64,000 nucleotides of DNA from Pantoea trifolii (GTDB lineage: Bacteria; Pseudomonadota; Gammaproteobacteria; Enterobacterales; Enterobacteriaceae), in NCBI RefSeq assembly GCF_024506435.1, contig NZ_JANIET010000001.1:1240001-1304000 (forward strand), read 5' to 3'. Positions 48,242-57,944 of the stretch are shown in pieces. The notes beneath the pieces were generated by a model, which saw only the letters and a list, made by a program, of their open reading frames with translations, did not search any database and was not told the origin of the DNA. The number at the start of each line of letters is the position of its first letter. Position 1 is the stretch's first letter. Both the position numbers and the translations under genes were made by a program.

Positions 48242-49039
48242 ATGATGAGTAACTTCAGACTTCATCTGTTGAGTCTGTCGTTACTGGTTGGTTTAGCGGC
48301 CCCTTTGGGGGCTGCTAATGCCCAGGCGTCAATCAGTAGCGTTGGCTCAGGCTCGGTCGAAGACCGCGTCACCACTCTTGAACGTATCTCTAATGCCCAG
48401 GCTCAGCTTCTGCAGCAATTGCAGCAGCAAATGAGCGATAACCAAAGCGATATCGATTCGCTGCGCGGGCAAATCCAGCAAAACAGCTATCAGCTTAATC
48501 AGGTGATTGAGCGCCAGAAACAGCTTTATCAGCAAATCGACAGCCTCAGCTCCGGCAGTAACGGTGCGCAGGCCGGCGGTAGTACTGATGCCGCTGCTGC
48601 GGGTGCTACAGCGGCTGATAGCGGTAGCAGCGATAGCGCCAGTGCGGCCGCGCCAGCACAAACCGGCGATGCCAACACGGATTACAATGCTGCAGTTGCG
48701 CTGATTCTGGAGAAGAAGCAGTACGATCAGGCGATTACTGCCCTGCAGGCTTGGGTGAAGAAATATCCTGATTCTACCTATCAGCCTAATGCCAATTACT
48801 GGCTGGGTCAGCTGTATTACAACAAGGGTAAAAAAGACGATTCGGCCTATTATTTTGCCACTGTGGTAAAAAATTACGCGAAATCGCCAAAAGCCCCGGA
48901 AGCGCTGTTTAAGGTTGGCGTGATCATGCAAGAGAAGAACGACACGGCGAAAGCCAAGGCTGTCTTCCAGCAAGTGATCAAACAATTCCCAAATAGTGAT
49001 TCTGCTAAGCAGGCGCAAAAACGTCTTGCCGGGTTGTAA
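48242..49039 (+). CDS. cpoB: Cell division coordinator CpoB
   Basis: Periplasmic protein that couples PBP1B-LpoB activity with Tol-driven constriction. The 265 residues include a signal peptide ending at ANA-QA (about residue 27), a trimerising coiled coil (RVTTLERISNAQAQLL to about 100), a low-complexity Ser/Gly/Ala linker (about 103-140) and TPR repeats to the end (ANYWLGQLYYNKGKKDDSAYYF). Starts 9 bp after pal. Equivalent of E. coli ybgF. Confidence 0.96.
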   Translation: MMSNFRLHLLSLSLLVGLAAPLGAANAQASISSVGSGSVEDRVTTLERISNAQAQLLQQLQQQMSDNQSDIDSLRGQIQQNSYQLNQVIERQKQLYQQIDSLSSGSNGAQAGGSTDAAAAGATAADSGSSDSASAAAPAQTGDANTDYNAAVALILEKKQYDQAITALQAWVKKYPDSTYQPNANYWLGQLYYNKGKKDDSAYYFATVVKNYAKSPKAPEALFKVGVIMQEKNDTAKAKAVFQQVIKQFPNSDSAKQAQKRLAGL

Positions 49040-49126
49040 TTTGTGCTTAAAAGACCGGATTTCGTGTGATTTCTGGTCTTGCAGCATGAAAGGTAAGCAA
49101 TTGAGACATTTAGTGGAAAATAAGGG

Positions 49127-49154
49127 TTGCGCCCTCCCGCTAAATCAGTAATAT
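49127..49154 (+). promoter_or_regulatory. Probable promoter of the tRNA-Lys cluster
   Basis: TTGCGC (49127-49132), 16-bp spacer and TAATAT (49149-49154), followed by a GC-rich stretch (GCCGCCG) typical of stable-RNA promoters. It lies about 50 bp before the first tRNA-Lys. Confidence 0.55.
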
Positions 49155-49205
49155 ATGCCGCCGTTGCCGGGACATATCTTAACAAGTATCGGCAGCACTG
49201 AAGAT

Positions 49206-49281
49206 GGGTCGTTAGCTCAGTTGGTAGAGCAGTTGACTTTTAATCAATTGGTCGCAGGTTCGAATCCTGCACGACCCACCA
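49206..49281 (+). tRNA. lysT: tRNA-Lys(TTT)
   Basis: 76-nt tRNA with encoded CCA, starting GGGTCGTTAGCTCAG; TTGAC/TCAA-type anticodon stem presents TTT. First of three identical copies. Confidence 0.97.
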
Positions 49282-49334
49282 TCTCAACCCGTTGTAAGTG
49301 AGATGATTTCTTCAGTAAGCTTCACAACCTTGAT

Positions 49335-49410
49335 GGGTCGTTAGCTCAGTTGGTAGAGCAGTTGACTTTTAATCAATTGGTCGCAGGTTCGAATCCTGCA
49401 CGACCCACCA
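49335..49410 (+). tRNA. tRNA-Lys(TTT)
   Basis: 76-nt copy identical to the one at 49206-49281, 53 bp downstream of it. The spacer shows no further RNA gene; E. coli has tRNA-Val genes interspersed at the equivalent position. Confidence 0.97.
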
Positions 49411-49436
49411 TCAAATAAAGGTTGTAAGCCCAGAGC

Positions 49437-49512
49437 GGGTCGTTAGCTCAGTTGGTAGAGCAGTTGACTTTTAATCAATTGGTCGCAGGTTCGAATCCTG
49501 CACGACCCACCA
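49437..49512 (+). tRNA. tRNA-Lys(TTT)
   Basis: Third identical 76-nt copy with encoded CCA, 26 bp after the second and directly before the cluster terminator. Confidence 0.97.
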
Positions 49513-49521
49513 GTTATGTAG

Positions 49522-49547
49522 AAAGGCGCCCTAAAGGCGCCTTTTTG
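49522..49547 (+). terminator. Intrinsic terminator of the tRNA-Lys cluster
   Basis: Stem AAAGGCGCC/GGCGCCTTT with a 5-base loop and a T-run, 10 bp after the last tRNA-Lys. Confidence 0.88.
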
Positions 49548-49600
49548 CTTTTCTACATTTAGAAAAAATTCTAGCGATGTTGCTTTGGGTTCGGTGCCGG

Positions 49601-49706
49601 GCTCTAAAAGGCGGGACGGATCGCGAAGACACAACACATCCCTGTGGATCGGCCTCGCCATCCATGGCTCGGACGCTTCGCTCCTTCCGCTCCCGCCTTT
49701 CAGAGC
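49601..49706. repeat. Imperfect palindromic repeat, copy 1
   Basis: Arms 49601-49628 (GCTCT, AAAAGGCGGGA, GCGAAG) and 49676-49706 (CTTCGC, TCCCGCCTTT, AGAGC) pair over about 28 bp. The centre, read on the minus strand, holds CATGGATG and, 13 bases on, ACAGGGATGT. The same two core words occur in copy 2 in the opposite orientation, so this is a repeat family and not a chance hairpin. No coding capacity is likely. Confidence 0.7.
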
Positions 49707-49753
49707 TTTCAGGCTCAAAAGTCGCTTCTAAAATTAGTGCACATTTTTGCATA

Positions 49754-49866
49754 AAGGCGGGGATAAGGGGCGGTGGAGTAAAGCTTCCGGCGCATGGATG
49801 CGCCGGCAGAGCCTACAGGGATGTATCCACGGCGACTTTACGCAACCGCCCCTTATTTCCGCCTGA
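49754..49866. repeat. Imperfect palindromic repeat, copy 2
   Basis: Outer arms AGGCGG-GGATAAGGGGCGG (49755-49773) and CCGCCCCTTAT-TTCCGCCT (49846-49864) with GTAAAG/CTTTACG inside them; an inner perfect stem CCGGCGCA/TGCGCCGG (49788-49807); and the core words CATGGATG and ACAGGGATGT, 14 bases apart. It resembles intergenic repeats I recall from Erwinia and Pantoea genomes. It ends within 10 bp of the ada-alkA stop and may also act as its 3' structure. Confidence 0.7.
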
Positions 49867-49872
49867 AACGCA

Positions 49873-51342
49873 CTATTTAGATTTCTTAACCGGTGTCAGA
49901 CTTTTCCAGATATGCAGCACCGCATAGCTGCGCCACGGTCGCCAAACCTGCGATAACTGCTCCGCCACTTTGGCACTCACGCCGCCGAGGTTATTACGAA
50001 TCGCAATATCCTCTTTGGGGAACGCATCAGGCCAACGCAGTGCGCGCATCGCGATATAACTTGCCGTCCACGGCCCAATCCCTTTCAGTGCCAGTAACTG
50101 CTGCTGAACCACATCAGGATTCACCGCACCGTTGAAGCGCAATGCGCCAGAAGCACAGGCCTGAGCCAGTGCCTGAATGGCATGTGAACGCGCATTGACA
50201 ATCCCCAGGCTGGCGATATCATCGATGCTCGCCGCCGCAAGCGACTCCGCATTCGGCGGCAAACGCGAAAGTTCTGGCCACGGCGTTACCAGCGGCTCAC
50301 CAAAGCGCTGTGCCATTCGGCTACTTAACGTGGTTGCCGCTTTAACCGTAACCTGCTGTCCGAGTATCGCGCGCACACCCAACTCAAAGCCGTCAAACGC
50401 ACCAGGAACGCGTAAACCGGGGAAGCGCGACAAGCTCTCGGCTAAAAGCGGATCGTGGCTTAGATGCTCTGCTATGCGCTGTGGCTGAGCATCCAGGTCA
50501 AACAGATCGCGCAGACGACGCAGCAAAGCGGGCAGCACCGGCGTCAATGACGTTGTGAATTGCACCTTCAGCGACTGTTTCTCCGCAACATGGCTCACGC
50601 GCACCCAGCCGCGACAGTTGCCCAGCGCCACGGTGCGGTGATAAATGCCCTCGTTCACCCATTCCACTTCCTTCATCACGCGCTGCTGCAGGAAATCGAG
50701 CATCGCATCCCAATCGTAAGGCGGCCGATAACTCAGGCGCAGTTCAGCGCTCTCCTGCGTGCTCTTCACGGCGTCGGGTTGATTCTGTTTGCGCAGGCGG
50801 GAAGGCGTCATGCGATAGCGCGCCTGGAAGACATCGTTGAAACGCCTCAGACTGCGAAAGCCGCTGGCATAAGCAATTTCCGTAACCGGCAGAGAGGTTT
50901 CCGTCAGAAGTTGCTTAGCGAGCAGCATACGACGTGTCTGACGCAGCTCTAAAGGCGATACGCCGAGCTCCTGCTGCACCACGCGACGTAATTGACGTTC
51001 ACTCAGGTCAAACTCGCTAGCGATGTCTGCCAGCGTTTCCTGTTCTTCCAGCATGCCCTCTTCGATGCGGCGTATTAAACGGTCGGCAATGCGGTGATGG
51101 CTATCCACCGGCGCAGATCCGGGTGCCAGTTCCGGACGGCAGCGTAAACACGGACGGAAGTGCGCTTTCTCGGCGGCCTCTGCGCTGTTAAAAAACAGGC
51201 AGTTCTTCTGCATCGGCGCTTTTACCGGACAAATGGGGCGGCAATAAATGCCGGTGGATGTCACGCCAACAAAAAACAGCCCGTCGAAGCGGCTATCGCG
51301 CGACGTCAGGGCCTGGTAAGCAATTTCAGCATCAAACATCAT
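49873..51342 (-). CDS. Ada-type methyl-sensor / AraC HTH / AlkA glycosylase fusion
   Basis: A 489-residue multidomain alkylation-response protein. Residues about 1-75 are the Ada phosphotriester-repair domain with the four zinc cysteines (GIYCRPIC, then FRPCLRC), the first being the methyl acceptor. Residues about 85-190 hold two AraC-type HTH motifs. Residues about 205-485 are an AlkA-like 3-methyladenine glycosylase with the helix-hairpin-helix LKGIGPWTASYIAMRAL and the catalytic Asp of FPKEDIAIR. The C-terminal methyltransferase of E. coli Ada is absent; a separate MGMT is divergent. Start 51342 or the next ATG at 51339, which sits better behind GGAG. Confidence 0.9.
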   Translation of the reverse strand: MMFDAEIAYQALTSRDSRFDGLFFVGVTSTGIYCRPICPVKAPMQKNCLFFNSAEAAEKAHFRPCLRCRPELAPGSAPVDSHHRIADRLIRRIEEGMLEEQETLADIASEFDLSERQLRRVVQQELGVSPLELRQTRRMLLAKQLLTETSLPVTEIAYASGFRSLRRFNDVFQARYRMTPSRLRKQNQPDAVKSTQESAELRLSYRPPYDWDAMLDFLQQRVMKEVEWVNEGIYHRTVALGNCRGWVRVSHVAEKQSLKVQFTTSLTPVLPALLRRLRDLFDLDAQPQRIAEHLSHDPLLAESLSRFPGLRVPGAFDGFELGVRAILGQQVTVKAATTLSSRMAQRFGEPLVTPWPELSRLPPNAESLAAASIDDIASLGIVNARSHAIQALAQACASGALRFNGAVNPDVVQQQLLALKGIGPWTASYIAMRALRWPDAFPKEDIAIRNNLGGVSAKVAEQLSQVWRPWRSYAVLHIWKSLTPVKKSK

Positions 51343-51400
51343 TGTCTCCGGCAAATAAACGGCATAGTCGCGCAAGCTGAACAGGAAAACTCGCTGCTTT

Positions 51401-51445
51401 CGGACAGCTAACCAGTTTATGCTGATGACCGAAAACAGCCAGTTT
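51401..51445. promoter_or_regulatory. Direct repeats between the ada-alkA fusion and MGMT genes
   Basis: Two related words, CGGACAGCTAACCAGTTT (51401-51418) and CCGAAAACAGCCAGTTT (51429-51445), repeat in the same direction about 28 bp apart in the 155-bp divergent gap. AraC-type regulators commonly bind direct repeats, so this is a candidate operator for the fusion protein. A classical E. coli Ada box was not recognised. Confidence 0.45.
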
Positions 51446-51497
51446 CCTGCGGCGGAAATGCGATAATCGCCAGCAGAGATTAAGCCGGAGGTGCACC

Positions 51498-51995
51498 ATG
51501 TATCATGCCAAAATCATCGCAACGCCCGTTGGCGAGCTCACGCTTGTTGCCACCGATAAGGGATTGTCGGCGATTCTGTGGGAAAACGAAGGCGCGCAGC
51601 GCGTGCCGTTGAAGCCGATTAGCCGTAACGATCAGCATCCGATTCTGTGTGAGGCTGAACGCCAGCTGCGCGAATATTTCGCCGGTGAACGTCAGCAGTT
51701 TGATATGCCGTACGACACTGTCGGCACCGAGTTTCAGAAAAAAGTGTGGCAAGCGTTACTGACTATTCCGTTTGGTGAAACGCGCAGCTACCTGCAAATC
51801 GCCGAGCAGATCGGCAATCCCAAAGCGGTGCGCGCCGTGGGCGCAGCCAACGGTAAAAATCCGCTATCAATTATGGCGCCATGCCATCGCGTGATTGGCA
51901 GCAACGGCAAACTCACCGGTTTTGCAGGCGGACTCAGCGTCAAAGCCTTCCTGCTGGAGCTGGAAAGTCCACAGAAGAGCACATTGTTGCTGTAG
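51498..51995 (+). CDS. ogt: Methylated-DNA-protein-cysteine methyltransferase
   Basis: Suicide repair protein that transfers the methyl group from O6-methylguanine or O4-methylthymine to its own cysteine. The 165 residues contain the active PCHRVIG motif (near 127-133), the GxG-type RAVGAANGKNP recognition helix, and the C-terminal LTGFAGGLSVKAFLLELE. It could equally be named as the detached AdaB half; it lies divergent from the Ada-AlkA fusion, which suggests joint induction. Confidence 0.9.
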   Translation: MYHAKIIATPVGELTLVATDKGLSAILWENEGAQRVPLKPISRNDQHPILCEAERQLREYFAGERQQFDMPYDTVGTEFQKKVWQALLTIPFGETRSYLQIAEQIGNPKAVRAVGAANGKNPLSIMAPCHRVIGSNGKLTGFAGGLSVKAFLLELESPQKSTLLL

Positions 51996-52036
51996 AGCGC
52001 GCAAAAAAGAGACGACACTCTCGCGCAATTCCGTTA

Positions 52037-52060
52037 TCGTGTTTAGCATATAAAACACGA
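52037..52060. promoter_or_regulatory. NadR operator upstream of nadA
   Basis: TGTTTA-N6-AAAACA (52040-52057) inside a larger symmetry TCGTG...CACGA, close to the NadR box TGTTTA-N6-TAAACA. NadR represses nadA-pnuC when NAD is plentiful. It lies about 75 bp before the nadA start. Confidence 0.8.
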
Positions 52061-52130
52061 TGGCGGTTTTGATGCCGCATCATTGCCGTAAAAGGCAATT
52101 TTGTTAAATTGATAAAACGAGAGCCGTGTC

Positions 52131-53192
52131 ATGAGTCTGATGTTTGATCCTGAAAGCGCGATCTATCCTTTCCCGCCGAAACCGGCACGTCTCAGTGACG
52201 ATGAGAAATCCCACTACAAAAACAAAATCAAACGCTTGCTGAAAGAACGTGATGCGGTGATAGTGGCGCATTACTATACCGATCCAGAAATTCAGGCGCT
52301 GGCGGAAGAGACCGGCGGCTGCGTATCGGACTCACTGGAAATGGCGCGTTTCGGCAGCACCCATCCCGCCAAAACCTTGCTGGTGGCGGGCGTGCGTTTT
52401 ATGGGCGAAACTGCAAAAATCCTTAGCCCGGAAAAAACCGTGCTGATGCCCACCTTGCAGGCGGAATGCTCGCTCGATCTCGGTTGCCCGATTGAGGAAT
52501 TTAACCGCTTCTGCGATCAGCATCCCGATCGCACCGTGGTGGTGTATGCCAACACCTCGGCGGCGGTGAAGGCGCGCGCGGATTGGGTCGTCACCTCAAG
52601 CATCGCGGTTGAGCTGATTGAACATCTCGACAGCCTTGGCGAGAAAATTATCTGGGCACCGGATCGCCATCTTGGCCGCTACGTCACGCAAAAATCCGGC
52701 GCAGATGTGCTGTGCTGGCAGGGCGCTTGTATCGTGCATGACGAGTTCAAAACGCAGGCTTTGCAACGTATGAAGGCGCTCTATCCGGATGCGGCGGTGC
52801 TGGTGCATCCTGAATCACCGCAGGCGATTGTCGATCTGGCCGATGCGGTGGGATCGACCAGCCAGCTGATTCAGGCGGCGCAAAGCTTGCCGCATCCACA
52901 GATGATCGTCGCCACCGATCGCGGCATCTTCTACAAAATGCAGCAGGCGGTGCCGAACAAAGAGTTGCTGGAAGCGCCAACTGCAGGCGAGGGCGCAACC
53001 TGCCGCAGCTGTGCGCACTGTCCGTGGATGGCGATGAACGGCCTGAAAGCGATTGCCGAAGGACTGGAACGTGGCGGCAGCGAGCATGAAATCCATGTCG
53101 ATGCTGCGCTGCGCGAGGCCGCGTTGATCCCGCTTAATCGCATGCTATCCTTTGCTGCAGATCTCAAACTTAAAATCAAAGGGAATGCATGA
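52131..53192 (+). CDS. nadA: Quinolinate synthase
   Basis: [4Fe-4S] enzyme that condenses iminoaspartate with dihydroxyacetone phosphate to quinolinate, the second step of NAD biosynthesis. The 353 residues (E. coli 347) hold [10 protein letters not shown] near 44-53, the three cluster cysteines in [23 protein letters not shown] and [12 protein letters not shown], and a short C-terminal extension. Followed by pnuC after 27 bp in the known nadA-pnuC arrangement. Confidence 0.97.
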   Translation: MSLMFDPESAIYPFPPKPARLSDDEKSHYKNKIKRLLKERDAVIVAHYYTDPEIQALAEETGGCVSDSLEMARFGSTHPAKTLLVAGVRFMGETAKILSPEKTVLMPTLQAECSLDLGCPIEEFNRFCDQHPDRTVVVYANTSAAVKARADWVVTSSIAVELIEHLDSLGEKIIWAPDRHLGRYVTQKSGADVLCWQGACIVHDEFKTQALQRMKALYPDAAVLVHPESPQAIVDLADAVGSTSQLIQAAQSLPHPQMIVATDRGIFYKMQQAVPNKELLEAPTAGEGATCRSCAHCPWMAMNGLKAIAEGLERGGSEHEIHVDAALREAALIPLNRMLSFAADLKLKIKGNA

Positions 53193-53219
53193 CGGGCTCC
53201 CGTTACACAGGCACCTTAT

Positions 53220-53942
53220 ATGGACTTCTTTAGCACGCAAAATATTCTGGTTCACATTCCGCTTGGCGTTGGCGGCTACGATCTGTCATGGATCGAAGCC
53301 GTTGGCACGATTGCGGGCTTGCTGTGTATCTGGCTCGCCAGCCTCGAAAAAATCATCAACTACTTTTTCGGGCTGATTAACGTCACGCTGTTTGCGGTGA
53401 TCTTCTTCCAGATTCAGCTCTACGCCAGCTTATTGCTGCAGCTGTTCTTCTTCGTCGCCAACGTTTACGGCTGGTACGCGTGGAGTCGGCAAACCGCCAA
53501 TAACGAAACTGAGCTGAGAATTCGCTGGCTGCCGCGCTCAAAAGCCTTGGGTTGGGGCGCGGCGTGCGTGGTGGCGATTGCGCTGATGACGGTGTATATC
53601 GATCCGGTGTTTGCCTTCCTGACCAAAACCGCAGTCGGCATCATGCAGAGTCTTGGCCTCAACGTGGCGATGCCGCAGCTGCAGCCGGACGCTTTCCCGT
53701 TCTGGGATTCGTGCATGATGGTGCTGTCGATTGTGGCGATGATTCTGATGACGCGAAAATACGTTGAGAACTGGCTGCTGTGGGTGGTGATCAACGTGAT
53801 TAGCGTGATGATCTTTGCGCGTCAGGGCGTTTATGCCATGTCACTGGAGTACGTCATTCTGACGCTGATTGCGCTCAACGGTTCGCGTCTGTGGATGCAA
53901 AGCGCACGCGAACATGGCTCGCGCGCGCTGTCACATCAGTGA
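53220..53942 (+). CDS. pnuC: Nicotinamide riboside transporter PnuC
   Basis: Inner-membrane facilitator for nicotinamide riboside. The 240 residues (E. coli 239) form about seven helices, with the conserved [13 protein letters not shown] start, [19 protein letters not shown] and [21 protein letters not shown] segments that carry the substrate-stacking Trp and Asn residues. Its 3' end overlaps the convergent zitB by 7 bp. Confidence 0.96.
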   Translation: MDFFSTQNILVHIPLGVGGYDLSWIEAVGTIAGLLCIWLASLEKIINYFFGLINVTLFAVIFFQIQLYASLLLQLFFFVANVYGWYAWSRQTANNETELRIRWLPRSKALGWGAACVVAIALMTVYIDPVFAFLTKTAVGIMQSLGLNVAMPQLQPDAFPFWDSCMMVLSIVAMILMTRKYVENWLLWVVINVISVMIFARQGVYAMSLEYVILTLIALNGSRLWMQSAREHGSRALSHQ

Positions 53943-54904
53943 TGATGATGAGCATGACCTTCCAGCGCAGCATGATCGTGGTGATCGTGCTGCGCAGCGC
54001 TATTATTTAAACACAACTCGCAGTCCGGTCCGCTGCACGGTTGATACTCCATCTGCACCGTGGCGTGGGCAATCTGATAGTGCTCATGTAGATATTTGTG
54101 GATGCGCTTAAGCAGGCCGTCATGATCGTAAGGCGGAATCACCTGTACATGCAGCGTCAGCACCGGCTTCTCACCCACTTGCCACAGATGAACGTGATGC
54201 ACGTTACGCACTTCATCGATATTGCGCGTCAGCTCGCGCGACAATTTATCCGCGTTGATATGACCCGGCGCACCTTCCAGCAGCTCATGCAGACTCTCGC
54301 GCAGCAGCGACCAGGCACTGCGCACCACCAGCAATGACACCAGCAGCGACAGAATCGGGTCGATTGGCGTCCAGCCGGTCAGCATGATGATCACCGCCGC
54401 GACAATCGCACCGACCGAACCCAGTAAATCGCCCAGCACATGCAACGCCGCCGCACGCACGTTGAGGTTTTTCTCTTCGCTGCCGCGATGCAGCAGCCAG
54501 AATGACAGCAGATTCGCCAGCAATCCGGCAATGGCGATGCCGAGCATCAATCCGCCGGCAATTGGCTGTGGCTCGTAGAAGCGACGCAGCGCTTCCCAGA
54601 CAATCAGCACCGTTATCACTAAAAGCGCAATGGCGTTGACGAACGCCGCTAAGGTGGTAAGACGCAGCAAGCCGAAGGTATGACGTGCGTTGGGTTTACG
54701 CTGGGCAAATTGCACCGCAAGCAACGCCATCAGTAGCGCGGCGGCATCGGTCAACATATGCCCGGCATCAGCCAGCAGCGCCAGCGAGCCAGAAACCAGC
54801 CCGCCAATCACTTCTGCCACCATAAACACTGCCGTTACGCCAAACGCCGCGGCCAGCCGCGTGCGGTTACTGTTAGCTGCGCCGTGGGAATGAGTGTGTG
54901 CCAT
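53936..54904 (-). CDS. zitB: Zinc efflux transporter ZitB (CDF family)
   Basis: Inner-membrane Zn2+/H+ antiporter. The 322-residue protein has an N-terminal HTHSHG, six helices, the transport-site residues in [12 protein letters not shown] (helix 2) and [11 protein letters not shown] (helix 5), a cytosolic metallochaperone-like domain with [11 protein letters not shown], and a His-rich tail (DHHDH, GHAHHHH). The N-terminus overlaps the end of the upstream hybrid-kinase gene by 32 bases on the same strand, so the two are likely co-transcribed. Confidence 0.95.
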   Translation of the reverse strand: MAHTHSHGAANSNRTRLAAAFGVTAVFMVAEVIGGLVSGSLALLADAGHMLTDAAALLMALLAVQFAQRKPNARHTFGLLRLTTLAAFVNAIALLVITVLIVWEALRRFYEPQPIAGGLMLGIAIAGLLANLLSFWLLHRGSEEKNLNVRAAALHVLGDLLGSVGAIVAAVIIMLTGWTPIDPILSLLVSLLVVRSAWSLLRESLHELLEGAPGHINADKLSRELTRNIDEVRNVHHVHLWQVGEKPVLTLHVQVIPPYDHDGLLKRIHKYLHEHYQIAHATVQMEYQPCSGPDCELCLNNSAAQHDHHDHAALEGHAHHHH

Positions 54905-57900
54905 AATTTTCCAGTTGTTTAAGTAACCTGTTTGTTAATGATATCAGTAAATTGAGATCCTCAAGCGGCAACTGCTGCCGTTGGGTCTGCACAATCAACT
55001 GCTGACAGCGCTCGGCAACCTCATCCATACCGAGCATCAACCAGCTGCCTTTCATGCGGTGCGCCGCCTGTTCCAGCGCTGACCAGTTTTGCGCATCGCG
55101 CGCGCTGAGCAGCGAATCCCGATCCTGTTGCAGCGTGCGCTGCAAGGTCTGGCAGATGCGCGGAATAAACGCCTGATTATTGTGCGCCAGAATCAGCAGG
55201 CTGTTTGGCAACGCATCCAGTGGATCTTTTATCGCGCGCGCCAGCAACGGTGCCAGATGATCGAGCTCGATGGGTTTAAGCAGCAAGGCTTCGTCATCCT
55301 GCAGGGCGATTTTCAGCAACTGAACATCCGCAGAGCACAGCACGCGCAGCGTGGCGGTGCCGCGCTGGCGCTGACGGCGGCGCAGAATGCGCAGCAGCGT
55401 TAAGCCATCCGGACGCGGCATCATTTGATCGATAAACAGAATATCGAAGGCGCGCTGGGCATCGGCGCGCAGCAGCGAACGGCCCTCTTCAAACACCTGC
55501 GCCTGCACACCAAAGTTCGCCAGCTGCTGCTGCATCACCAAAAGATTGGTTGGATGATCGTCCACGATCGCTACGCGCAGCTGCGGGTAACGTGGCCAGC
55601 TTGCTGTACGCTCGGTTAATGGCTCTTCGCTCAGTACTAACGGCAACTGCACGCTGACCGTGGTGCCGCTGCCAGGTTGTGAAGTGAGTGTTAGCGTACC
55701 GCCCATTCGCTGCACAATCTCGCGACAGATAAACAAACCCAACCCGCTACCTTGTACCGCATGGCTTTTGCCGGATGGCGCCTGATACCAGGGTTCAAAC
55801 AGCTCTGCCTGCTCGTTAAGCGGAATACCGCTGCCGGTGTCGGCCACCGTAAGTTGAATATGCGCATCAACCGCCAGCGACAGGCGCACTTCGCCTTCGC
55901 GGGTAAACTTCAGGGCGTTGGCCACCAGATTATTCACCACCTGCTGCAGGCGATCGCCATCCAGCAGCACGCTGGCAGGCAGCGGCGTCAGCGCTTCGGC
56001 AATCAGGTTTGGCCCGGCATCGCGCATCAAGGGATGATAGAACTGCTGCTGTTGCTGCAGCCAGAGCGTCAGATTGAGCGGGCGCGGCGCCAGGCGGAAG
56101 CTCTGGCTCTCAATGCGAGCGTGATCCTGCAAGTCGTTTAGCAGCGCCATCAGCGAGCGCGCACTGCTGTGCATCAGCGCCAGCCGTTCGCTCGGGTGCT
56201 GCTGCTGTTCCAGCTCCAGCAAACCGAGAATCGCCTGCATCGGCGTGCGCAGTTCGTGGCTGGCGGTGGCGAGAAACTGGCTCTTGGCGGCATTGGCGCG
56301 TTCGGCCTGTTCACGCTGCAATCGGTCACGACGCTGTTGCCAGTAACGACGCGTCAGCAAGCCCAACAGCAAAAGAATAATCACGCCTGCCGCAATCAAG
56401 ATCATCAGCGGGATATTGCGCATCGCCATCGTCGTACCGGGCTGCGGCGGCTGTGACCAACTGACGCGCATCTGATTAAGCGTATCGGGCGGGATCTGCT
56501 GTAATGCATGGTCGAGCAGGGCGCGCAGCTCGGGTTGTTGTGCACTGACCTGCGGCGCCAGCGGCCAGGCGATATCGCTGGCGGCAAACGCCAGATGCAC
56601 ACGATTATCTTCGTGACTCGCCATGCGCCAGCGTGCGGACAGCACGTTATCCACCAGCGCATCAATCTGGCCGCTATTCAGCGCTTGCCACAGCTGCGCC
56701 CGGTCGTCGAACGGTTGTGGCGTAAAGCCCGATGGCAGTAAACGCGAGGCTAAATCGTCACGCAACACACCCACGCGCTGGCCTTGTAACGATTGCCAGT
56801 TCATCGGTTGATGGGTGGCGAGCGTGTAAATCCCCCAAATGGCGCGCCATACCGGCAAGGTGTTGCTGCCGGGATCGTCGCCGTACAGCGGCTGTAACAG
56901 ATTCAGCATCACCTGCTGTTGCTGCAAAAGCGTGGCGGCCTGCTGCGGATTGTTGACCCAGCGCGGAGTAAAACGCAGGCCGGTACTTTGGCTCAAGGCG
57001 TTGAGCAGGTCGATGCCGAAGCCGCGCGCATTGCCGCTGCTGTCGCGATAACTCCATGGCGCGTTATCTGCCTCAACCGCATAGGGAATTTCGTTGTGCT
57101 GTGCCAGCCACTGCTTTTCGCCGGCCGACAGCATCAATGTTTGCGTGTCCTGATAGCGCAGCAGCGGCGGGCTCCAGCGCTGCTGGACGCGACTGCTGAA
57201 CTCGGCGGGAAGCAGGCGCAGCTGACTGTTAAGCCAGTGGATCAAGGCGGCATCGCGCGCCAGCGCACGTAGCGTCAGTTCACCCGCGCCGGGATCGGCG
57301 GTGATTTGGTAGATTTGTCCTTGCTGCAGCTGGCCCAGCAGGAAACCGGCGCTGGCTTCATCGGCGACCAGGTAATCGCTCTGCTGATTGAGCAGCGCGT
57401 ACAGCGCCTGCAGATCGCCCGGCAAAGTATGCCAGCGATGCTGCTGGACAAATTCGGCGGGCAATTGCGCTAACGTCGCCTCGGCAATGGTTAGCTGCGC
57501 GGTATCGCTGTTGAACATCACCGCGCGCTGATTATCCCGGTTGCGATAGATACGAATTGGGCTGCTGTACCAGCTGTCGCTGAGCAAAACATCGGGCGGT
57601 AGCTCGGCGTGTTGATTACTTAACACCAAATCCACCTCGCCGCGCTGCAAGGCTTTCAGTTGCTGCGCGCGATCGGCATAGCTTTGCAGCGTGAAACGGG
57701 TGCCGGTCAGCTGGCTAAGCGCGCTGAGATAATCGGCGTCGATGCCCCAAATGTGATCGCCAATGCGCATCGCCCAGGGCGCGCTGTTTTGTGCCGGCAC
57801 CGCGACGCGCAAAGTTGCCCCCGGCCACGGCTCGGCGTGCGGCGCTGGCATCATCGCGGGTAACATCACGCTGCTGGCGGGTTGCAGATCGGCTTTCGCC

Positions 57901-57944
57901 AGCACACTCAGCATCAGCAGGCTGAGCAGTAGCCAAATCCTCAC
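54873..57944 (-). CDS. EvgS/BvgS-like hybrid sensor histidine kinase
   Basis: A 1023-residue phosphorelay kinase from GTG 57944, whose GTGA overlaps the regulator stop (an alternative GTG lies 15 bases upstream). After a signal sequence come two periplasmic Venus-flytrap (SBP_bac_3) domains (about 45-265 and 280-500), one membrane helix (about 511-531), a short linker without a PAS domain, HisKA with His563 ([10 protein letters not shown]), HATPase ([19 protein letters not shown]), a receiver with Asp839 ([11 protein letters not shown]), and an HPt domain with His962 (AAHRMKGSW). The ligand is unknown; flytrap domains usually bind small organic solutes. Confidence 0.9.
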   Translation of the reverse strand: MRIWLLLSLLMLSVLAKADLQPASSVMLPAMMPAPHAEPWPGATLRVAVPAQNSAPWAMRIGDHIWGIDADYLSALSQLTGTRFTLQSYADRAQQLKALQRGEVDLVLSNQHAELPPDVLLSDSWYSSPIRIYRNRDNQRAVMFNSDTAQLTIAEATLAQLPAEFVQQHRWHTLPGDLQALYALLNQQSDYLVADEASAGFLLGQLQQGQIYQITADPGAGELTLRALARDAALIHWLNSQLRLLPAEFSSRVQQRWSPPLLRYQDTQTLMLSAGEKQWLAQHNEIPYAVEADNAPWSYRDSSGNARGFGIDLLNALSQSTGLRFTPRWVNNPQQAATLLQQQQVMLNLLQPLYGDDPGSNTLPVWRAIWGIYTLATHQPMNWQSLQGQRVGVLRDDLASRLLPSGFTPQPFDDRAQLWQALNSGQIDALVDNVLSARWRMASHEDNRVHLAFAASDIAWPLAPQVSAQQPELRALLDHALQQIPPDTLNQMRVSWSQPPQPGTTMAMRNIPLMILIAAGVIILLLLGLLTRRYWQQRRDRLQREQAERANAAKSQFLATASHELRTPMQAILGLLELEQQQHPSERLALMHSSARSLMALLNDLQDHARIESQSFRLAPRPLNLTLWLQQQQQFYHPLMRDAGPNLIAEALTPLPASVLLDGDRLQQVVNNLVANALKFTREGEVRLSLAVDAHIQLTVADTGSGIPLNEQAELFEPWYQAPSGKSHAVQGSGLGLFICREIVQRMGGTLTLTSQPGSGTTVSVQLPLVLSEEPLTERTASWPRYPQLRVAIVDDHPTNLLVMQQQLANFGVQAQVFEEGRSLLRADAQRAFDILFIDQMMPRPDGLTLLRILRRRQRQRGTATLRVLCSADVQLLKIALQDDEALLLKPIELDHLAPLLARAIKDPLDALPNSLLILAHNNQAFIPRICQTLQRTLQQDRDSLLSARDAQNWSALEQAAHRMKGSWLMLGMDEVAERCQQLIVQTQRQQLPLEDLNLLISLTNRLLKQLENYGTHSFPRRS

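Noticed and set aside
49206..49512. Three spaced identical sequences that could look like a repeat array or CRISPR
   Set aside because: Each unit is a full tRNA-Lys cloverleaf with CCA; spacing is irregular.
49577..49927. 116-codon frame across the palindromic repeats
   Set aside because: Its codons come from the repeats and it runs into the ada-alkA gene end; unlikely to be translated.
51343..51497. Classical Ada box in the alkylation-repair divergent region
   Set aside because: No clear match to the E. coli motif; only the direct repeats reported separately.
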